64,000 nucleotides of DNA. Source: Schizophyllum amplum (taxonomy: Eukaryota > Basidiomycota > Agaricomycetes > Agaricales > Schizophyllaceae). The number at the start of each line of letters is the position of its first letter. Positions within the stretch are counted from its first letter, which is position 1. Both the position numbers and the translations under genes were made by a program. The stretch spans positions 310,001 through 374,000 of the forward strand of contig VDMD01000008.1 of assembly GCA_007026445.1 (NCBI GenBank), given 5' to 3'. Of this stretch, positions 57,923 through 64,000 are shown one piece after another. Below the pieces are notes generated by a model that searched no databases, had not been told where the DNA came from, and saw nothing but the letters and a program-made list of their open reading frames with translations.

Positions 57923-58432
57923 CTCGCTCTGTGAGCGATCAAGTCATTCTTCCCACCTCCCGCAATTTGCTTAGACATACCTAGCTACTTCAGAGGAGAG
58001 CGAGTGCTCGAAGGCGGTGGTGAACACGGAAAAAGCGTTCGAACTTGCAGGCTGCAGCGCAGCTGACGCATGCCTCATTCACGTGATACATTTCTCACAT
58101 TCACGTGATTGGTTCGGCTTCGTCGCAAGTAATCGGTTCGACAAGCACTCTTGACGTGGGGGAAGAATCTTCGTTGCACGCTCGAGTCACAATTTCTTGT
58201 TCTGCAAAAATACTGTCTGACAAGCATGGCTCTCTCGAAACACACTGGTTGAGCTAGCGAATGCCGCCTGAGCCTGGCCGAGCGGCGGTCGAGGACGCAG
58301 CGCGAGCGGTCGTGACTCGTCACGGCTGCGGCCAGCACAGCACGGGCACCCTTCAGCTGAGCCATACTACCCGATGCGAGTTGACTGGCGTAGTGAGAGC
58401 ACTTGCCTCGCAGGAACGCTGAGTTGCGGCGG
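57923..58432. other. Intergenic, no firm gene
   Basis: F-box gene promoter and possible 3' part of the zinc-finger ORF upstream. Two copies of ttcacgtgat occur at about 58078-58108 (cacgtg E-boxes). Confidence 0.5.
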
Positions 58433-58914
58433 TTACATGTCGCCGGTCCGCGTGCGGGCATCGTCGCCTTGGGGCATCGTCAGCTTGCTTGAGTCGAAGT
58501 TGTCTGTCGATTTTGTCAAGCTGTCGTTCGATTTCGCCGCGGACAAAGTCCCTTGCGTCGGGGAAGCGCCCGCCCGCATCATGTTTTTTTCTGGAGGGAT
58601 GTCTAATTTCAGTGCTGCGGTACAGAGGATACGAGAGCTGCTGTAAAGAGCCTGCAGCTGCGACAAAGAGTTCACATCCGCCGTCCACAGTTGCGGCACC
58701 AACCGCACAGCCAAAATACAACGTAACAATATACACGCTCACCCGTCGTAGTCGGTTTTCTCTGAGCGCCTGCTCCTCCGCCCTCATTCGCGCGACGCGA
58801 AGGGGCCTCGTAGGCCGCGACGTATTTGCACGCCTTGATGTGCCGCGTGCGACCACTTCGAGATGAAAACGTTCTAGAGCAGTCGTCGCTGAGGCAGTGG
58901 TATGTCCTGGACAT
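58433..58914 (-). CDS. Possible small C2HC zinc-finger protein
   Basis: From ATG 58914 the frame gives MSRTYHCLSDDCSRTFSSRS followed by GRTRHIKACKY, a C-x4-C-x12-H-x3-C finger resembling the single N-terminal fingers of many agaric proteins. Downstream an alternative frame has RMRAEEQALRENRLRR before a good donor (gtgagc, near 58743). The next open segment (MPQGDDARTRTGDM end, 58433) or its overlapping frame could be the last exon. I could not find a single consistent splice model, so the gene may be broken or the model incomplete. A tatactctac element lies about 30 nt upstream of the ATG. Confidence 0.35.
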
Positions 58915-60480
58915 GGCAGTCGGGCTTGGGAGGGTCCGAGTAGAGTATAGATGAAAAAGGGGAGAAGATGGAAAGACGGGCAGAGCAGATTGATATACGC
59001 GGAAGCTCGAGCTCGAGGCCCGCCGCGTTCGCTATCGCCACAGTCCAGTCCAGCCCAAGAGATATCGGCAAGGACTAGGGAGGATAGTGCGATACTGTGG
59101 ATGCAGTCGTCATATTACGCGGTGGGAAGGTGGTGCTGCCAGCCTGCTGGATTACGAGAGAACCTCGCGCCCTGACCCGAATATCGATATTTTGAGGCGT
59201 GGCAGTGGAGGGAAGGTACGAGTACGTATCCTAAGTTGATACGCGCGAAATATAGAGCTATCAGCCGAGTGACAAGCGTGTGTCGGACATGGGCGGAGCG
59301 TGAGTTCAGCAGATGCGCGCGCCTCAAACGAAGACCTGGAAAAATCGCGGAAGAAATTGCTGTGATGGACGTATTCGAGGCAGATGTTGGTCCAACTTTA
59401 GCTGCTCGGCTAAGCGCAAAGGGCTGGGCCACGCACGGAGGTTTTACGAGAGCGGTGCAGGGGATCGCGCGCCGCGGGACGGCGGCGCGGGTGGAGGCGC
59501 TGACCCGCGCCGCAGACGAACCGCCGCCCGCGCCACGTTGTGGTGTGCTGTGGCGCTGCGCGCCGACTGCGCGATGTGACCCGCAGCCGGTGGCGCCGAT
59601 GGGTTGGGCATCAGCGGGGTCGCCTGGGCACGCGGGGGCGGAGACATTCGGGTTGCGGGGAAGGGAGGGGAGGACCGCGTCGCCAAGGTCGTCGCGTGGA
59701 TAGACGTATTGATTGCCTTTCAAGGCGAGGCTGGGACGGCCGAGACGCTGACGAAAGGAAGGCTGAGGGCAAGCTGAGGGGGAGTACTTTAATTACAGAG
59801 GGGGCGTGCGCCGTGCGCGCGTCAACACTTACCCCGCGCACATGATCCTGGACCCCGCTCGGCAGAGGCCGACGGCGTCGGCGTCGGCGAGGACGGCTGA
59901 GACACGCAGCGCCGCCTGCAGCAGGGTGCTCTGCGCACCGCCGCCCCAGAGCGCACATCGGGGCAAGCGTTGGGGGGCGAACAATGCCGTCATTGCGCCG
60001 GATTCGGAAAAGGAGGCAGCGGAAAGGGGCAGAAGAAAATCGAACATGGCGGGCGTAACGGCCGTTATCACCGCCGGCGCGGGGAGTGTTTCGCACGGGG
60101 TCGACTTGTATCTTGACCATCACCGTCACCGTCGACGTCGGCGGCCCTCTTAACTCTCCCCGGAACATCGCGGACGACGAGCAGACCAGGTCCGTGCGCC
60201 CAAGGAGCATCGTTCTGGCGCCCTTGAAAATCGATCGGCTTCCATTTTGGGGCGCTGCACACCCCATTTGCTTGCCCGCGCCGTGGTCTTTCCTCGGCCG
60301 ATTACATTTTTTCTCCTTTCACCATCTCAACACCAACGGCCACCACCCCGCAATCACCGCCGCTGACGACGACGAGCACGACGAACTCACACCCTGCAGT
60401 CGATAACCGATTGGCAGGATTGCGCTGACGTGCGTGCCTTGCCTCCTTCCATCCCCCCGGCGTTAACCCTTTGTAGCATC
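58915..60480. promoter_or_regulatory. Long 5' region of the Cre1-like gene
   Basis: About 1.5 kb without a supported gene. The part 59460-60160 is strongly GC-rich and yields many spurious open frames. The last 200 nt before the ATG at 60481 are pyrimidine-rich (ctttcctc, tttctcctttcacc), consistent with a leader. Confidence 0.5.
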
Positions 60481-63400
60481 ATGCCCGACTCTGACGCCAC
60501 CGTCACCGCCGCCGACAGCGGCGTGGACGGCGCCAATGCAGCCAACAACAACAACGGCGGCGGCCCCAAGACGGGGGAGAAGCTCGTCCCTCGCCCCTAC
60601 AAGTGCCCGTATCCATCCTGCGGACGTGCATTCAGCCGCCTCGAGCACCAGACACGTCACATCCGCACCCATACGGGAGAAAAGCCCTTTGTCTGCACCT
60701 TCCCCGGATGCGAGAAGCGTTTCTCGCGCTCCGACGAGCTCACCCGCCATTCCCGCATTCACAATGCCGATCACAACGCCCACGCCGCCGCCCGTGCAAA
60801 GACGGTCGCCGCCGACGCAGCAGCGGCTAAGGAGGCGATGAACAAGCAGAAGAAAGGCATGAAGGCGCGCCACATCGCCCGTGGGCCCCCGGGTCCCCCA
60901 GGCGCTTCCCCGTATCTAGGCGCGGGGTACCCCGGTGGTAACGGCACCCCCGTCAGCCCCTCTTACAACTCCCCCTCCGGGACCGATTATGCCTCGCCTA
61001 CCTACCCGCCTTCGACCTCTGCCGCCCTTCGCCCTCGCTACCCGCCCCCGTCGTCGTCCGAGGGTGAGGGATCGACCACATCGGAATCGGAGATCGAGCT
61101 CGACGCCGTCGATCGCTATCGCCATGATCCAGACCGCTACCGTAACGACGTCGACGCCTTCGACAAGGCTGGCCGCAGCGCGTACAGGACCGAGGCCGAC
61201 GCTTTCGACCGACGGGAGTTCGATCGCAGTCTCGAACACCATCGTGCGAAGAACGCGGCCGACCGCGCCATGGTTGACAGGGATCGCGGCATGCGGATAA
61301 AGAAGAAGGCTCGCAGTCGCGCGAACAGCGACGACGAGGTGAGCTCCTCGTCTTTCTTTGTCCATCCCCCACCCGCACTGCCCCACTCCCCGCGACACAC
61401 GTTGACCCCTTCTCCTATCTCCTTAACAACGTTCCTTCTGTGACACCGTCTCCACCTTCTCTACCGCTGGGCGACACGTTGCTGCACGTGAAACGCAGCC
61501 TGCTTGCAGCTGTGAGCAGTGCGGTGCGAGAGCTGGGCGTTCTGGGCCAATAGAGCGGGCCAGCTTTCTTCCCCACATCCCCTTCTCGGTGCCCCACATC
61601 ACTTATCTCCGTACCATTCATCATGCTTCTTACCCCACGCTCCTTGTTTGTCGGCCACCCGGCCCGGGCAGTCCGCCGTGCGTCTTGCGTATCGCATATA
61701 CTGACACGTCCAACAGGGCGAGTCCTACGCACGTCCTACTTCATTGATAGACGGACCCCATCTGCGTCGGCACAACCACCACGCCCACCATTATCACCCC
61801 TACGACCAGCACGCCGGCGCCTACCACGACTATGGATACGAACATAACCCTTCCACCCTCCATACCACAATTACGACGCATACACCCACCATGGATACCA
61901 GTATGGCTTCGACATGAATGCTGGTGCGAGCTACCCTCCCGCCGCAGCCTTCACCGCAAGTAGTTCCTTCCCTCCGGCAGGCGCGGCGTTCCCTGGCGCT
62001 AATGGTCTATCTGCTGGCCCCGCCAACGCCTTCAACTATGCGCACTCTACAGGCGCATTTCCACACCCAGCATCCATGCCACCCACGCCGGGCGCACCTC
62101 CCGGCAATGCCTTCACGACGCTCTCCACGCTAGCGATGGACGAGCTCTATTCCCTGAGCGTGAGGAGGCCCTGCGCCGTGCTGAATACGAGGCGCGCCAT
62201 GCCGAGCCCTCCGCCGCGCACACGCCGGCATGCGCAATGGAACGCACGATGCGCGGGCGGGGGACGGGACCTCGCGCGACGCTGATGGACGACGAGAAGC
62301 CGAGGAGGGGAGTAATGGCACGCCCGAAGAACACAACAGCACGAAACACGGTGAGGCAACTCATCGGTTTCGGCGGGACTTTCTCGACGGACGAATGGAT
62401 GCTGAAGGGATGGGACGGGTGGCCCGCGCCCGGGACGGCGGGTACGAGCGAGCCGGCGCCGCGGAACGGGAGCGAGATGAGCGGGCGGTCGACGCCGCGC
62501 GCGAGCGAGGCGATGCCGCCGCCCGCGCTGCCGCCAGCGCAATGGGGCGCCGCGCTCCGGGGTGGGACGGGGACCTGGGCATCCTGACGCCCACGGCCGA
62601 GAACCCGTACCCGCTGCTGAGCCTGGCGACCGGGACGGGCGCGGGGCCGGCGCCGGACTGGACGACCGGGTGGGCGAGCCTGGATCCCGGCAGCGACGCG
62701 GGAGCTCCCCCTCGGGACGCGGGGATTCACCAGGACCTGTGGAGCGGGACATGGCCCGCCGGCGCCGATCAGACGTGGACGGACGCGGGGAGCTCGCCCG
62801 ACGCGAATTCGCCGATGACGCCCGCCGGCGCGGGTTTGGGATGAACTTGAGCTTCTCGCGGCTGAGCAAGAGCGCGACGACGAGCCCGGTGTCGACGCCG
62901 TTCATGTTCGGGCAGCGCCGCCGGGAGCGCCAGCCGGAGGAGGGGTACTTTGGGAACGCGCCCGGGTACTTTGGGTTGAGTAATGAGCGGGGGGGGCAGC
63001 GCATTGAGGACGAGGAGGAAGGGAGGAGAAGGTGGCAGAGGGAGCACGAGCATGAATGGAGGAGGAGGACGCGGAAATGGAGGATGCGGAGGCGAGGAGA
63101 GGAGCACGAGCGGCAACCCCCAAGCGGCGCCTGAGCGGTCCGCTGGATGACGGTTGGTGGTGTCCCCATCAAGGCGGGCGCTATCGACCCCCCGCGCACG
63201 CATCGCGACCAGCAAGAGCACTGGGCACCTCGCCGGCGGTTTGTACAGTACGTCTTTCCCTTATCAATCGCAAGTGGCCGCTACGCGTTCTTTCAGGCGC
63301 GTACAGAATACATGGTAGCGCGCCTACGGACAGCCGCCTCAGCTCTCTTCATATGGTCGTGCTCATCCGCCTCGCGGGGACGCGTACATCAGCCATCGCT

Positions 63401-64000
63401 CCGCGTACTCGCGCGATACGCCTTCGCCCGTGTCGGACGACGACGACGACGGCCTGACCATCGGTCGCGGCTACTCTGGTGCTCGCACGTCCGACGCACG
63501 CTCTTCTTCCGCGAGCACGGCGCGCGGAGGTAGTCATGAGCACGATGGCTCGTCCCGTCGCCTGTCGGCTTACTTCTCCGGCGTGGGGCAGGCGCTCGGC
63601 TACACCCCGTCGACGTCGCCATTCCTAGGCCCGTTGCGCACGCTCAACCTGCACAGTAGCGCGCCCAGTAGGGCGGGCAGTCCCGGCCCCATGATGCTTC
63701 CTCCCCCGAGTATGCCTAGCGAGGCAGGTGAGTATCGAATCATGCTGTGCTGAGATATACCCGCTGACGTTGAAGTAGGCTCGCTGGCAAGTCCGCCGCC
63801 TCCACCACCTGTCGGCAGCACCCCGCAGTTGTCCGCGAGCGGGAGCACGACGACTAGCAGCCGGAGCAGCCCAGCTATGAACAGCGCCGGCAGCTCGCGC
63901 GCGGGAAGCCCTGGACATCACGCTTATGCCAACAAGGATACGCATGCCGGCAAGAGGCGCCTCACCACCACAATCTGAACGCCAAGGAGCAGCACGCCCG
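60481..64000 (+). CDS. cre1: Cre1/CreA/Mig1-type C2H2 repressor, 3' part frame-broken, runs off window
   Basis: The ATG at 60481 opens [14 protein letters not shown]. Two adjacent C2H2 fingers follow: [20 protein letters not shown] then [36 protein letters not shown], the hallmark of CreA/Mig1 carbon catabolite repressors that bind SYGGRG-type sites and repress alternative carbon-source genes. Exon 1 is intact to about 61339 (donor gtgagc). The next exon resumes at about 61710 ([13 protein letters not shown]) with a His/Tyr-rich region ([22 protein letters not shown]). Family-like pieces continue to [15 protein letters not shown] (about 62860-62910) and [19 protein letters not shown] (about 63330-63385), but in different frames. 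Apparent single-base losses occur near 61855, 62157, 62228 and 63329, with another frame switch between about 62600 and 62760. The end of the gene may lie at or beyond the window edge. Confidence 0.72.

Noticed and set aside
59115..60267. Several 100-200-codon ORFs on both strands in the Cre1 upstream region
   Set aside because: GC-rich stop-poor sequence; products have no domain and overlap on both strands.
1..64000. tRNA, rRNA or snRNA genes
   Set aside because: No B-box plus acceptor-stem arrangement or conserved rRNA stretch was seen by eye; a tRNAscan run would be decisive.

Overview
The window looks like chromosomal DNA of an agaric-type basidiomycete (Agaricomycetes). Genes are broken by many short introns (mostly 44-60 nt, GTRNGT...YAG), and codon use is GC-rich. 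Families typical of mushroom-forming fungi are present: FunK1 fungal-type protein kinase, mushroom-type F-box proteins, a cupredoxin-like GPI protein, a Kre9/Knh1-like GPI protein, arrestin-like proteins and a Cre1/CreA-type zinc-finger regulator. I see no tRNA, rRNA, CRISPR array, prophage or intact transposon.

Layout. 1-8.1 kb: a roughly 3.3-kb direct segmental duplication carrying two FunK1 kinase genes on the minus strand. The downstream copy (4860-7743) looks intact. The other (191-3007) has lost the start-codon region and carries a 1-base frameshift in a 7-G run. Between them lies a decayed fragment of an NmrA-like gene plus a piece of its flank. 8.7-16.7 kb, all minus strand: a multi-exon F-box protein, a cupredoxin-like GPI-anchored protein and a 13-exon Ser/Thr kinase. 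18.1-19.3 kb: a plus-strand Kre9/Knh1-like GPI protein. 20.2-34.5 kb: a head-to-head pair of paralogous SAM-dependent methyltransferases, divergent over a 2-kb spacer packed with minisatellites and a run of 22 G. 35.6-39.1 kb: two tandem NmrA-like NAD(P)-binding proteins. 40.5-45.0 kb: ISD11 (iron-sulfur cluster assembly) divergent from a Zn2Cys6 transcription factor whose zinc cluster is split over five exons, one of only 6 nt. 46.3-51.3 kb: two arrestin-like genes. 51.5-58 kb: a small conserved protein, a queuosine-salvage (Qng1) enzyme and two F-box proteins. 58.4-64 kb: a small zinc-finger ORF and a Cre1-like repressor whose 3' two-thirds is broken into several frames by apparent single-base losses.

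The genes do not form an obvious pathway or biosynthetic cluster. Themes are local duplication (FunK1, NmrA, methyltransferase, arrestin, F-box), divergent promoters (methyltransferase pair, ISD11/TF, small protein/Qng1) and expansion of GC-rich tandem repeats. Exon boundaries were read by eye from splice signals, reading phase and paralogue comparison. Where I give full exon lists, the exon lengths sum to an open reading frame.
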